Source: Paragonimus westermani
Lineage: Eukaryota; Platyhelminthes; Trematoda; Plagiorchiida; Troglotrematidae
Assembly (NCBI GenBank): GCA_008508345.1
Contig: QNGE01002648.1
Span: 43,384-107,383, forward strand
DNA: 64,000 bases
Direction: 5' to 3'
The notes under the pieces: generated by a model
The model's database searches: none
Seen by the model: the letters and a program-made list of their open reading frames with translations, nothing else
What the model was told of the DNA's origin: nothing
Part shown: piece after piece, positions 48,601 to 54,587 of the stretch
How the letters are laid out: each line of letters opens with the position of its first letter
How positions within the stretch are numbered: the first letter of the stretch is position 1
Translations under genes and position numbers: made by a program

Positions 48601-51358
48601 CCCGGATTCACCCATGTGACTGAGGTTTACATGCATAACTTCCAAAATGGATAGACAGATAAATTCCAGCTCGTCCACAAGTTTGATTCTGAGGTAAAGA
48701 TTTGTTTTATCTGCAAAATGAAAATTGGGATGTCTTGTCTCCTCAGTTTTCGCCAGACATCAAGGGTGCATGACTTTCAACACTTTTGTTCGGTAATTCT
48801 TCATCATTAACCAAGGGGCAGTGGTTGTTGCAGGTGTTTAACTGTGATACGACCATGAGAAGAAACATGAAGAGATCAGCTGTGGTTGGGCGTCCGGAAT
48901 AAGTCAAAGCGTAATAGAGATGTAGTGAAAAACTTTGTTGAACCTCGATTATTCATCATCGACCTGCTCACATCTTGGAAGAAGATAGCCTTTTTGCGGA
49001 TATGCCTACAGGGGCAACTATGATACTGCTTCCCAACAGCTGTTGCTGCAACAAGTCGGTGATTCCTAGCTTCTTGGATGAAAAGCTTACTGCACCACAC
49101 AAATGGAGCTAGACAAGCGAGAGCAACATCAACTATCATTTGGAATTGTCACGTACAGTGAACTAAATCTCTTGACATGATGAGATCAAACCTGCCATTT
49201 GCCTTACTGACAACTTTGCTGACAGCTGCACTCCCATGGTCGGTAGAATAGATGACTGTAAAAGATCTGCTCTCACTAATCTACACAAAGCCGGCTTCGA
49301 TAACTTCCTCCTATCGCCGGTAATCACACCATACTGTGATGTTGCAAAGACTTTCGATTACTCCTCTACTCAAACGGGCAGCTAAGTGTTGGATTTTTGG
49401 TAACGGGGAATTAAAAAACCGATTTGCTGATTTGGAGGATCATCTTGGGGTAGGAGTTTGTGAAGAAGATGCAATTGGTCGAGTTGTATTTGTTTGATTC
49501 AGTAACTGTACTTCAACAGCGGCTATGTATTTCTGCAAAGAACTCTGACATTTACCCATTAAGGTTTCAAGTATCAAAAACACGGTCTTTGATAACAACC
49601 ACTACCTATCATTACTTGTCCCCCAAGTCAGCAGCACCATATACTCGTGAGAATTGTGGACTGGAGCTTTCTTGAGGGAAGTCTGATTCCGGTCAATGAA
49701 ACTAAAACAAGATCGGACAGGGTTGTTTGTTTCTGGCTGTTGTGTCTGTGCGTTTTATTTGCCTTCGTATTTATGCATATTACGGTCCTAGAATGTTCCA
49801 TGTCACAATTGCGCTGGCTTAGACCACAGTAACTTCTGAACGGGTTATCACTGTTTTGTATGAACCGAGAACGGTTAATGACTGAAAGGTGTGTCAGGTT
49901 GGACCTAAATCTTAAGAACAACATTTTCTTTCGACGCACTTCCCATGAGTTCGACTATTTCTCCTCCTCCATTCCCACGAACGTTCGCGTTATTGGCAAA
50001 GTATTCGGAAACGCTGTTGAAGTTAGGGGCGTGAAGTAAACTTCGCAAACACCTAAAAGATGTTGAGGCTTTCCAGTACACATGATAAATGACAGATAAA
50101 GTTTTCGAGTTTGACTCGTTCCAAATTACCGATAAGTATCAAAACCAAGTATAATCGTAAAAATTGTTAATGTGATCTAAGTGGAATTCGCTTTGCTTGG
50201 GCACGTAATCATATGTATACTCACTGAAATAACCAGTACGCTGTCAGTCGTCCGAGGAGCAAGCCAACACCAACAGTATATGCACACCCACCTACTTGAA
50301 TGAATCAGTTTCACTGACTGGACATAAACCACTTTCCTGGATACTTCACTGATTTTTTGCGGTGTGGACCTACTGAGTGGATTCTACTCAGTGCAATAAA
50401 TGTTCATATTTTGAAAGGCGCAAAGTTCAGATTGACTTAACGTGCTAATTTAAAGCAACCAAACAGCAATTCAACAATCATTTTTAAGAATCATAAGAAA
50501 GCGATAGCTGGTAGTGAATTAACTAGATCGTAAGCTAACCGGAGGTCAATGCATTCTAGAAAGAAATGCTATTATAGAAAAAATTGTGTACTGATTGAAA
50601 AGCGTACAGCACATCTAATGTCATTTGACAATTTTTCCACAATTTGTAGACTCATGCGAAAACAATGGCACAGAAAAGCAAGCGACTTCGTCGTTATAAG
50701 GTACAACAAGCAGAGAAACTGAAGGCGCAAAACAACGCAAGAAAAATCGACCTACAAGAGCTCAATGTTAGCCTACATGAGACCAGGTTCATACACGACC
50801 AAAATCGTAAGAACGCTGTTTAGTTTGCATATATCTTCATTTAGATAGGAGGATTAAATTACTACGATTGCTTCACATAAGAAGATGAGCCATCCACTTT
50901 TAGCCGTAACCGCACTCCATTACTTTGTCAGTTCAGTTGGCACAATAGCATAAAATTACGTATATTACTCCTAAGGTCGTCCCGTACATCTATATACGGG
51001 TTCAGTATTGAGCTCATTTGCTTTAAAGTACTGTCAAAATGGAGTTCATAATTATATTTTTCTCGTTGTGTTAGCAGCAATTAACTTATCTGAGTATTTC
51101 AGCCTTTGGTTATCTCAATACTCAATCATTTTTTTCACATCCTCTTATTCGAGCGCCTGGTTGTGTGAGCTAACTACCTTGTTGATATTTTCAGATTGCT
51201 TTGGTACCCAACACACTGAGGGTATACCTCGTTACAAACTGTTGTTGCAACAACAACGCCTCATGCAAATGGCCAACGAACAGGCTCGAGAATTGAAAGC
51301 GATACGTGCGGAAATCATGCGCATCAAGATCAATCGACCCAATTCCATTTCTTACTAA
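9420..51358 (+). CDS. CFAP43: Cilia- and flagella-associated protein 43, 5'-partial, multi-exon
   Basis: This is a spliced gene encoding a WD40 plus coiled-coil axonemal protein. In other organisms CFAP43 works with CFAP44 in the tether/tether-head complex that holds inner-arm dynein f/I1 on the doublet microtubule (established knowledge). Firm exons join in phase: 11260-11406, 14406-14536, 15722-16136, 18558-18683, 25385-25654, 29266-29341, 29481-29572, 34024-34542, 35850-36083, 39025-39194, 40375-40687, 43291-43595, 45364-45454, 45504-45584, 50650-50806, 51195-51358. All introns are GT/AG, and the coding total is 3291 bases (1096 residues plus stop). Recognisable blocks in family order are LPEIERIGRQEFELD, EMMGGVLEVRKEDELKKDIP, RKEFSDVHG...FRRRPK, GLDNAVWDRMCKYRRRKVE, LTKQGQVEIE and REVQK. 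Exons at 9420-9628, 9956-10282 and 10378-10389 are tentative. The amino terminus is missing. The paralogue CFAP44 is the main alternative. The assignment rests on remembered family patterns, not a search. Confidence 0.8.
9956..10282 (+). CDS. CFAP43: Tentative CFAP43 exon, Ser/Gln/Thr-rich
   Basis: An open frame of 109 codons lies between an acceptor-like ACTAG and a weak donor GTTTAAGT. It is rich in Ser, Gln, Thr and His (for example HHSHVGTQSTSRQVVGSAVS), then basic and Thr/Pro/Gly-rich, as expected of a flexible loop. Phase 0 at both ends fits the neighbouring exons. All three plus frames are partly open here, so the exon start is uncertain; another acceptor, GTTCAG at 9878, opens a different frame. 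Confidence 0.35.
10378..10389 (+). CDS. CFAP43: Possible 12-base microexon
   Basis: A strong acceptor (TTCATTTTACAG) is followed after only 12 bases (codons for ETPQ) by a consensus donor GTAAGT. Phase 0 on both sides fits exons 9956-10282 and 11260-11406. Confidence 0.4.
11260..11406 (+). CDS. CFAP43: CFAP43 exon, WD40 blade
   Basis: The acceptor is CACTCTTTTAG and the donor GTGAGC; phase 0 on both sides. It encodes a beta-propeller-like segment with NIMVVSYSDGVIELIEV, including the S-D-G turn followed by hydrophobic alternation typical of WD40 strands. Confidence 0.65.
11407..14405 (+). other. CFAP43: CFAP43 intron (about 3.0 kb)
   Basis: GT/AG intron between two WD40 exons. Apart from the RTE-type tail at 14205-14310, I see nothing recognisable in it. 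Confidence 0.6.
14205..14310 (+). mobile_element. RTE-type retroelement 3' tail fragment
   Basis: The segment GTTATTCCAGGTCATTCTCG and the following GGTGAGC, CCAC and GGCCAGGCT blocks resemble the 3' untranslated end of the RTE-like copy at 38150-38230. It ends in a short GAATGAATGAA-type repeat, as RTE elements end in microsatellite-like tails. No coding part is attached. It lies in a CFAP43 intron. Confidence 0.45.
14406..14536 (+). CDS. CFAP43: CFAP43 exon, WD40 blade
   Basis: The acceptor is CTTTTTCAG and the donor GTAAGT. The exon starts in phase 0 and ends in phase 2 (split proline codon). It encodes AIFAEFCGDLSTLISCGHDG, a classic blade-to-blade WD40 turn with a C-G-H-D-G motif. Confidence 0.8.
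14537..15721 (+). other. CFAP43: CFAP43 intron (about 1.2 kb)
   Basis: GT/AG intron that splits a proline codon. I see no repeat or nested gene. Confidence 0.6.
15722..16136 (+). CDS. CFAP43: CFAP43 exon, linker and start of helical region
   Basis: The acceptor is TTCTGCTTCAG and the donor GTGAGT. The first base completes the split proline codon from 14536. About 138 residues: a disordered Ser/Thr linker, then a charged helical stretch (EDQVYTEAREKLRGELAEIRK) that begins the coiled-coil part of the protein. This marks the change from propeller to stalk. Confidence 0.8.
16439..16454. repeat. Short (AT)n microsatellite
   Basis: A run of about eight AT dinucleotides inside a CFAP43 intron. Confidence 0.8.
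17116..17361 (-). mobile_element. Solo LTR, minus orientation (family copy B)
   Basis: About 246 bases matching the LTR family at 3521, 22536 and 29709. Shared blocks are TGTTGTGGCC at the 3' LTR end, TTTATTGCACAAA, ACACTCATTTGTACGG and CTATACTACTCACAACCGA at the 5' LTR end. It is shorter and more diverged than copies A and C, with an internal deletion. It lies in the CFAP43 intron 16137-18557. Confidence 0.6.
17528..18407 (+). pseudogene. Decayed Tc1/mariner-type transposon with fold-back end
   Basis: The plus strand matches, from TGCATTAGAATTTCC onward, the 5' leader and first 105 or so codons of the transposon whose intact copy is on minus at 23332-24685. In-frame stops and small changes break the frame (TGA at about 18026 and 18141, TAA at about 18213). 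After about 18234 the sequence switches strand: 18235-18406 matches the same transposase gene reversed (codons about 149 back to 92). The result is a 45-base near-perfect inverted repeat. It lies in a CFAP43 intron just before the exon at 18558. Confidence 0.75.
18558..18683 (+). CDS. CFAP43: CFAP43 exon, conserved LPE..QEFELD block
   Basis: The acceptor is CCTTTGCAAG and the donor GTAAAT; phase 0 on both sides. It encodes QLPEIERIGRQEFELDVDEQ, one of the most recognisable CFAP43 blocks, followed by an acidic helix. Confidence 0.85.
20996..21292 (-). mobile_element. 3' end of second non-LTR retroelement family
   Basis: Similar in the same orientation to 52198-52550, including GGGAGACGAACTCGACTTA and GGTCATGCTGCTGGTAAACG. 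Read on minus, the better-preserved copy at 52198 encodes the carboxy-terminal pattern of RTE-like ORFs (RWIGHLLRIPAKSMPNR); this copy is more decayed. It carries no reverse transcriptase part. Confidence 0.55.
22536..22840 (+). mobile_element. Solo LTR, plus orientation (family copy C)
   Basis: About 305 bases, beginning TGTATAACAGGCAG and ending GTCTTTTGTGGACA (TG...CA). It is the inverse of copy A at 3521-3822 along its length. No primer-binding site or gag follows, so it is a solo LTR in a CFAP43 intron, in sense orientation. No clear target-site duplication was seen. Confidence 0.65.
23225..24685 (-). mobile_element. Tc1/mariner-type DNA transposon, near-complete copy
   Basis: The element comprises the transposase gene and a leader of about 400 bases that is shared with the relic at 17528-18407. 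The shared homology stops at 24685 (TGCATTAGAATTTCC read on minus), which is taken as one end. The far end, below the transposase stop, is not fixed because the relic lacks that part and I could not find a matching inverted terminal repeat. The lower boundary given here is approximate. Confidence 0.6.
23332..24288 (-). CDS. Tc1/mariner (IS630) superfamily transposase
   Basis: A 318-codon uninterrupted frame for a cut-and-paste transposase. Residues 11-46 form a helix-turn-helix (SPETRRRIIEAFERGDDWRT...), and residues 64-120 a second one. The catalytic triad is visible as D157 (CWIDETN), D241 (LICDNALCH) and E277 (LNPIENVW); by my count 35 residues separate D241 and E277. Only 41 residues follow E277. 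A shifted frame stays open beyond the stop (TALSETHVSTDIGRALNR), so the true carboxy terminus may have been lost by a frameshift. The gene lies antisense inside a CFAP43 intron and ATG at 24288 is the natural start. It looks young compared with its relic at 17528. Whether it is active cannot be told. Confidence 0.85.
   Translation of the reverse strand: MAGGRKYTCVSPETRRRIIEAFERGDDWRTVALLNGVKCNTAYKWLHVDCISYEAQPRKGHRSKILTESEIDMLLEWISVDPTITLQFLRLRVKAEFEKELSTTTISRYLDGRCITVKKLRQVPIGMNSNENLELRRLFAYRLMECYANAKTICWIDETNFSLFCTRSMGRSLKETRACVSVTKSRGRNLHLIGAMTPTLIVGYRTRRGVYNSNDCKGWLRTLLDQMKISTPMSNIVLICDNALCHTDLESVFAEELYNGGQILRLSPYSPKLNPIENVWSMVKARVKRQLQMHHETITGDPQGVQSQQEWRMRALQR
25385..25654 (+). CDS. CFAP43: CFAP43 exon, helical stalk
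   Basis: The acceptor is GGTGTTGGTAG and the donor GTAAGT; phase 0 on both sides. It encodes a charged helical region with KKRCWDRMEVKGRTLKAF and LEVCNFPL, family-typical for CFAP43, followed by an Arg-rich helix. Confidence 0.85.
25655..29265 (+). other. CFAP43: CFAP43 intron (about 3.6 kb)
   Basis: GT/AG intron. The only item I recognise is a tRNA-like segment at 28599-28660. Confidence 0.6.
28599..28660 (+). repeat. tRNA-like segment with A- and B-box
   Basis: GGTCAGCGG at 28599 resembles an A-box. GGTTCAAATCC at 28648-28658 is a perfect B-box, 49 bases further on, a tRNA-like spacing. The T-stem pairs imperfectly, so it is more likely a tRNA pseudogene or the head of a tRNA-derived SINE than a working tRNA. 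Confidence 0.4.
29266..29341 (+). CDS. CFAP43: CFAP43 exon, acidic coiled coil
   Basis: The acceptor is GTCTGTGCAG and the donor GTATGT. The exon starts in phase 0 and ends after one base of a split alanine codon. It encodes an acidic helix (HEELEEDEEQKADVNRVLAG). Confidence 0.75.
29481..29572 (+). CDS. CFAP43: CFAP43 exon, YSQMELYTREQKIYQI helix
   Basis: The acceptor is TTTTAACAAG and the donor GTAAGC. The first two bases complete the alanine codon. The 139-base intron before it is short. The helix QMELYTREQKIYQIMLIQ is family-typical and continues in phase 0 into the exon at 34024. Confidence 0.75.
29709..30002 (+). mobile_element. LTR (family copy D) of a Ty3/Gypsy-type element
   Basis: It begins TGTATAACAGACGG and ends CAGTCACAACA, with the same blocks as the other copies (GAGTAGTATAG, ATGAGTGTACGCGTTCG, TTTCGTGCAATAA). 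Directly after it comes TTTGGTGCC, which resembles a tRNA primer-binding site, and then gag. This copy therefore gives the family its identity. Confidence 0.65.
30027..30600 (+). pseudogene. Broken gag of a Ty3/Gypsy-type retrotransposon
   Basis: The first frame opens with MNILRLQPFEDGDTRSFLED and continues with a DFEDVAEVVGVKA helix, the pattern of Ty3/Gypsy gag amino-terminal domains. The recognisable reading then moves to another frame near 30225 (QEAMQRFNEARLGQEADPSV), and again near 30355 (AQLIEGLMVAIQDQVRIAHL). It therefore carries at least two frameshifts. No zinc knuckle, protease or reverse transcriptase follows. It is a non-functional remnant. Confidence 0.6.
30617..30703 (-). mobile_element. 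Inverted LTR-end fragment
   Basis: About 87 bases that, read on minus, match the first 87 bases of the LTR at 29709 (TATAACAGGCAG..., GAGTAGTATAG, CAGGGAGACGATGG) at roughly 80% identity. With 29709-29797 it forms a pair of inverted repeats around the broken gag. Confidence 0.6.
34024..34542 (+). CDS. CFAP43: CFAP43 exon, EMMGGVLEVRKEDELKKDIP block
   Basis: The acceptor is TTTAAATTCAG and the donor GTTTGT; phase 0 on both sides. At 173 residues it is the largest exon. It runs from a coiled coil (KENFNKNFSDVYAKKESSI) through the YLSPAELAERETRRLAEEER helix to the hallmark MMGGVLEVRKEDELKKDIP and the YERKVQELNEEREKYRK helix. This exon gives the strongest link to the CFAP43 family. Confidence 0.9.
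34543..35849 (+). other. CFAP43: CFAP43 intron (about 1.3 kb)
   Basis: GT/AG intron between phase-0 exons. I see nothing recognisable in it. Confidence 0.6.
35850..36083 (+). CDS. CFAP43: CFAP43 exon, coiled coil
   Basis: The acceptor is ATTCTTTCAG and the donor GTATCT; phase 0 on both sides. It encodes helical sequence with FDEQLVVLFNDWIRAQMAVL and VEEEMFVQESDLNNMLKK, family-typical for CFAP43. Confidence 0.85.
36084..39024 (+). other. CFAP43: CFAP43 intron (about 2.9 kb) with RTE-like insertion
   Basis: Most of this intron is the sense-oriented RTE-like copy at 36430-38249. The rest has no recognisable feature. Confidence 0.65.
36430..38249 (+). mobile_element. RTE-like non-LTR retroelement, 5'-truncated, dead
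   Basis: The reverse transcriptase core starts near 36455 (ELKLMKRNKAPGSDLLYPSL, then IPVFKKGS, SKLLTGLILRRL and EEQAGFRSGQGCVDHIFTLR). In-frame TAA codons at 36953 and 36977 interrupt motif A. The catalytic ADD is present as CADD (37256-37267) in a shifted frame. From 37296 a clean frame runs to 37874 with the RTE-type tail (FTYLGSTISSACNIADEIS, LYGSETWPV, FDHRCLRQLTHIKWSDRVSN, RLRWLGHMLRMPAE). A 3' untranslated region of about 350 bases ends in a GATGTGATGGTGATGTGAT tail. The endonuclease domain is absent, so the copy is 5'-truncated. It is a trematode SR2/RTE-like family by pattern. It lies sense in a CFAP43 intron. Confidence 0.8.
39025..39194 (+). CDS. CFAP43: CFAP43 exon, RKEFSD...RRRPK block
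   Basis: The acceptor is CTCTCTCAAAG and the donor GTATGC. The exon starts in phase 0 and ends in phase 2 (split lysine codon). It encodes EILCAEDRLMEKNFRKEFSD followed by VKAFRRRPK, a conserved CFAP43 landmark. Confidence 0.85.
39195..40374 (+). other. CFAP43: CFAP43 intron (about 1.2 kb)
   Basis: GT/AG intron splitting a lysine codon. I see no recognisable repeat. Confidence 0.6.
40375..40687 (+). CDS. CFAP43: CFAP43 exon, GLDNAVWDRMCKYRR block
   Basis: The acceptor ACTCAAAATTAG was chosen because it restores phase (one base completes the split lysine); the nearer TGTACAG would not. The donor is GTGAGT. It encodes an acidic linker and then GLDNAVWDRMCKYRRRKVEK, a conserved CFAP43 block. 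Confidence 0.8.
40688..43290 (+). other. CFAP43: CFAP43 intron (about 2.6 kb)
   Basis: GT/AG intron. It holds an unassigned Lys-rich open frame at 41944-42163 (+) and otherwise nothing that I recognise. Confidence 0.6.
43291..43595 (+). CDS. CFAP43: CFAP43 exon, LTKQGQVEIE block
   Basis: The acceptor is CCAACTAAAG and the donor GTAAGT. The exon starts in phase 0 and ends in phase 2 (split tryptophan codon). It encodes LELQLLTKQGQVEIEVLEGQ, ALLISRERVEELNAHI and KEFKKRFYHLEW, all characteristic of the CFAP43 carboxy-terminal half. Confidence 0.9.
43596..45363 (+). other. CFAP43: CFAP43 intron (about 1.8 kb)
   Basis: GT/AG intron splitting a tryptophan codon. I see no recognisable repeat. Confidence 0.6.
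45364..45454 (+). CDS. CFAP43: CFAP43 exon, coiled coil ending REVQK
   Basis: The acceptor is CATTGATTCGAG and the donor GTAAAT. The first base completes tryptophan. It encodes ELRQMLMHYEDLQAKLADIR and ends NITREVQK, in phase with the next exon only 49 bases away. Confidence 0.85.
45455..45503 (+). other. CFAP43: 49-base CFAP43 intron
   Basis: GTAAAT...TTTAAG, phase 0. It is supported because the exons on both sides join to the family-typical REVQK-YLQ pattern and an in-frame stop would otherwise end the protein at 45501. Confidence 0.8.
45504..45584 (+). CDS. CFAP43: CFAP43 exon, YLQTNDYDGLINAQIVTIEQ
   Basis: The acceptor is CTCTTTAAG and the donor GTAAGC. Exactly 27 codons in phase 0, with the conserved YLQ..DY..LINAQI..IEQTI pattern. 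Confidence 0.85.
45585..50649 (+). other. CFAP43: CFAP43 intron (about 5.1 kb)
   Basis: GT/AG intron. A protein-like stretch with two in-frame stops lies at about 48160-48390 (+). Otherwise I see no recognisable repeat or gene. Confidence 0.55.
50650..50806 (+). CDS. CFAP43: CFAP43 exon, Lys-rich coiled coil
   Basis: The acceptor is CACAATTTGTAG and the donor GTAAGA. The exon starts in phase 0 and ends after one base of a split histidine codon. It encodes THAKTMAQKSKRLRRYKVQQ and then LQELNVSLHETRFIHDQN. Confidence 0.85.
50807..51194 (+). other. CFAP43: CFAP43 last intron (388 bases)
   Basis: GT/AG intron with a pyrimidine-rich end (TTGATATTTTCAG) that splits a histidine codon. I see nothing else in it. 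Confidence 0.7.
51195..51358 (+). CDS. CFAP43: CFAP43 terminal exon
   Basis: The last 54 residues and a TAA stop at 51356-51358. It encodes YKLLLQQQRLMQMANEQARE and a final helix RAEIMRIKI, the usual CFAP43 ending. I see no canonical AATAAA in the next 300 or so bases; a TATAAA-type variant near 51835 is the nearest candidate. Confidence 0.85.
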
Positions 51359-53261
51359 TATTAGTTACTAATGTTGTGTACGAACGAGCAACGGAAACTG
51401 TTTTCAACAACAAACTCTCGACTGGGTCTACTAAATAGTTACAGATAAACTGTGTTTCGTCGAAAATACACAAATTTAATGTGGAACACGGTGATTTATT
51501 ATTTTTTTGCGGATGTACAGGACAACAGAGAAGAAATACGGATTGGATACCGTATAGACTACGTCTCACAGCAAACTCCGTCATTACAGACAATATATCA
51601 GTGAATGCCACTGACAAATAACCGCGACATAGTTGTGTAGTAAAAGGCAAGCGGTGTATAGGAAGAGGGAAGAACAAAGAAGGAAAGGGGAATACTCAGA
51701 ATCAGGGGCTCTGAATAGCCCCAGAAAGTACACCCAGATTCAAAACTCCCACACAAGTGATATGAAGAAGACCTCGTACTGGTTGCAGTAAGCACTTCTT
51801 ACTCATTAGACAAGAAGCCGGATTTATGGATGTATAAAAGTATGTATAGAAGGATGTATAAAATTATTAGAGAAATCACATTCTGTTCTTGGTTGCTTGT
51901 ACTGGCACATACAAAGTCACAAACTGTAAGATAGTTGATGCAAAACAGAATGAACAAATTGGCGAATTACAGAAATCGTAACACTAAGACCGTTCGTCCA
52001 ATCCTGATGTGGTATCTTTAACTCGACGTTTTGATCGACCCCCTGTTAGACCTTCTGTTGTGCCGCGGTCTGGATAAGCGGCGATTCGAGTAAATTCCCA
52101 CCACGGCAGTGTTTTAATTAGTAATGATGGCTACGTTTACCCTCGAATATCCAGCATCCTTGCAGTCGAACAACCGAGCTATAAAAGAAACCAGGGCGTC
52201 ATCAGTAGGACAGCTTTCTAGGAACTTTCACTACCCCATGTCATTAAGTGCACTCAGTTCACAGAAAACTCTGCTAAATGACGACAGCATACACGCCATT
52301 CAGCCCGGTTAGCCACCATCTCATCTAACTTCACCGATCAACCAATCTGTGAGTCGTGAGGTCCCAATCCGGGAGACGAACTCGACTTAGACTGGTCGTG
52401 CTGCTGGTGAACGACTTCATTTCTACATACCAGGTCATCATTTGTCCATCTCGCACCGTGAGCCACTGGTCGGCAGCGTCAGTAAAGATTGTCCGGTTTG
52501 GCATACTTTTAGCTGGTATTCTTAGTAAGTGGCCTATCCATCTAAGTCTACTGAAAAATCATTCTAACACCCTCCTTGAATCGAACGCATGTGGACAATG
52601 AAGTAATGGGTTGCATCTACTGTCACTGTTAAATTATAAAGTCAGTGGAAAGGATCGACAAGATGAGTTGGAAAGGTTGTCAGTAGAGAAATTGATGGGC
52701 GTATAGTCTTTAACTTCTGCGCGATGTCCGCCAGAATGACGGTCACCTGAGCGCGGATATCAGGTTTGCCTAACTACACACCAACAGCATTTGCATCTGC
52801 TCCTATCTGAGGACTGATCGTTTTGAATCACTTTTTGGGCCCTGACAAACCACCCAAAGGATTATTTTATTCACTAGCGAAACAAACAGAGCGGAATAAG
52901 TGGGGCAACAGTTAGGATTAACCCGTGCTGTTTACACCAACGTTAAGTCACCTAGAATAATATCCACAACTTTTTCAACAATTAAAGTTTTCGAAGAGAT
53001 TTCGACAATAATTTGAAGTACTAACCTTCTTCCTCCACCATTTTAAGTCACGGGTTCTGCAAAAAGAGATTAAAGCTAAAAGATACTCAAGTAGTTCAGT
53101 GCGAGAAGTTGGCGGACACTGACTTCGTAAACGGACGTCAGTAACACATTTACCACTTTTCTCAACTGCATTCGTAATCAGACTAATGAGGTAAATTGTC
53201 GTGAACGCTGCTTCAGATTCAGTTCTCTAGAGAAGTATACATTCCTGTGGTACACACGTAG
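51359..53261. other. Intergenic DNA after CFAP43
   Basis: It contains the non-LTR 3' end at 52198-52550. The remainder shows no gene or repeat that I can name. Confidence 0.55.
52198..52550 (-). mobile_element. 3' end of second non-LTR retroelement family
   Basis: The better-preserved partner of 20996-21292. Read on minus from about 52550 it encodes LRWIGHLLRIPAKSMPNRTI, then a short stretch ending SRVRLPDWDL. This matches the carboxy-terminal pattern of RTE-like ORF proteins (compare RLRWLGHMLRMPAE at 37805-37850). The DNA differs from the 36430 copy, so it is a separate subfamily. Confidence 0.6.
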
Positions 53262-54587
53262 GTCATCATCATCATATTAGCCAATAGCCTGACCAAAAGG
53301 TACTGTGGCTCGGGCCGCCGACGTGGAATATCCTAGAAGGAAACGTTACTAAGAAGATCAACAAATAGTAAGAAAAGAAGACTAGGCGGATGAACTAGAA
53401 CTGGTATGGATACAGGTACGCGATTGACTGCGACACACCCCCATCTCGGATAGCGTATCTAACCAGCAGTTTGAGTGATCACGAGGACCCCAGCCAGGCA
53501 GGCGATGCCTGCCCACTTTGCCCAATGGAGCAGTCAAGGTCTTCACACTTTGTGACCACATTGTTGCTTGACCACCACACGGTTTTACCCAACTGCTGGT
53601 GGCCTCATTTTATAATGCCCGGTGCGGTAAATGCTCAGCTGGCATACGGAGCACGTGAACCAACCATCGCAAGCTGTGCAACGCAGTTAGTTGACCAAAT
53701 GATCGCCCATCCCGAGCGTTCCGCAATACGCGCCGGCGAATTACCACATTGCTCACGCGATCAGACCACTTAATGTGGGTCAATTGACGGAGGCAACGAT
53801 GGTCAAACACAGCAAGCCTGTTGATATCTTCCTTGTGAACAGGCCACATTTCCGAACCGTAGAGCAAAATGGAACGCACAGAGGCATTGTATACCATTCC
53901 TTTCAGCGACAACCGAACGTCTTTTCGACGCCACAGATGAAGCAGTTTGGAAAAGGTAACTCGTGCTTTTGTTCTCCTCGCTGATATCTCATCAGCAACA
54001 GTGTGTGAAACTGTCCACAGTCTCAAGCGGGTTGCGTGCAGTGAAGAAAGTAGGGGTGGAAATTGCCTGGTCTTGAAGCAGCACTTCGCACTTTGAAGGT
54101 GTGAAGCGCATTCCATACAAACCAGCCCTATCACTCACCTTGTTCAGCATGGTTTGCATGTCTTCGGCAGAGGAGCGGATCGGTCAATTTAGCGCCAGGA
54201 AGAAGCTCAACACCAAACACACTGGATTCACGAAGCGTCCCCTCCAGAATCTCGTCCATGACAAAAGTGAACAGCAAGGTGAAAATCCGACACCTCTGAC
54301 GAACACCACCAGAAGTGATGAACGGCCGAGACAGTTGTCCATAAACTCTCACTTGCTTTCAGAGTGTGTATACAGTTATTTCAGCGGATTCACGTGTTTC
54401 TCTGGTACTCCCTTGCGAAGGAGACAGCTCCAGAGGACCTTACGAGCAACTTAGTCGAAAGCAGCTTTTACGTCTTAAAAGACCACGACCGTCGGCTGCC
54501 TATATGAATGCCGATGTTCCAAGATCCGTCGTAAGGTGAAAATGTGATCAACACACCCTCGACCGGATCTGAATCCTGCTTGTCTTT
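53262..54587 (-). mobile_element. RTE-like non-LTR retroelement, second copy, dead
   Basis: Closely matches 36842-38230 in reverse orientation. On minus, the reverse transcriptase part begins near KQDSDPV (54587), with TAA codons at 54477-54475 and 54453-54451 in the same two places as the other copy. About 28 bases are missing at about 54175 and remove the catalytic ADD. The tail frame (54134-53610) encodes LYGSEMWPV, FDHRCLRQLTHIKWSDRVSN and RNARDGRSFGQLTALHSLRW. The 3' end is an ATGATGATGATGACC-type tail at 53262. The 5' truncation point and tail differ from the first copy, so this is an independent insertion. Confidence 0.8.
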
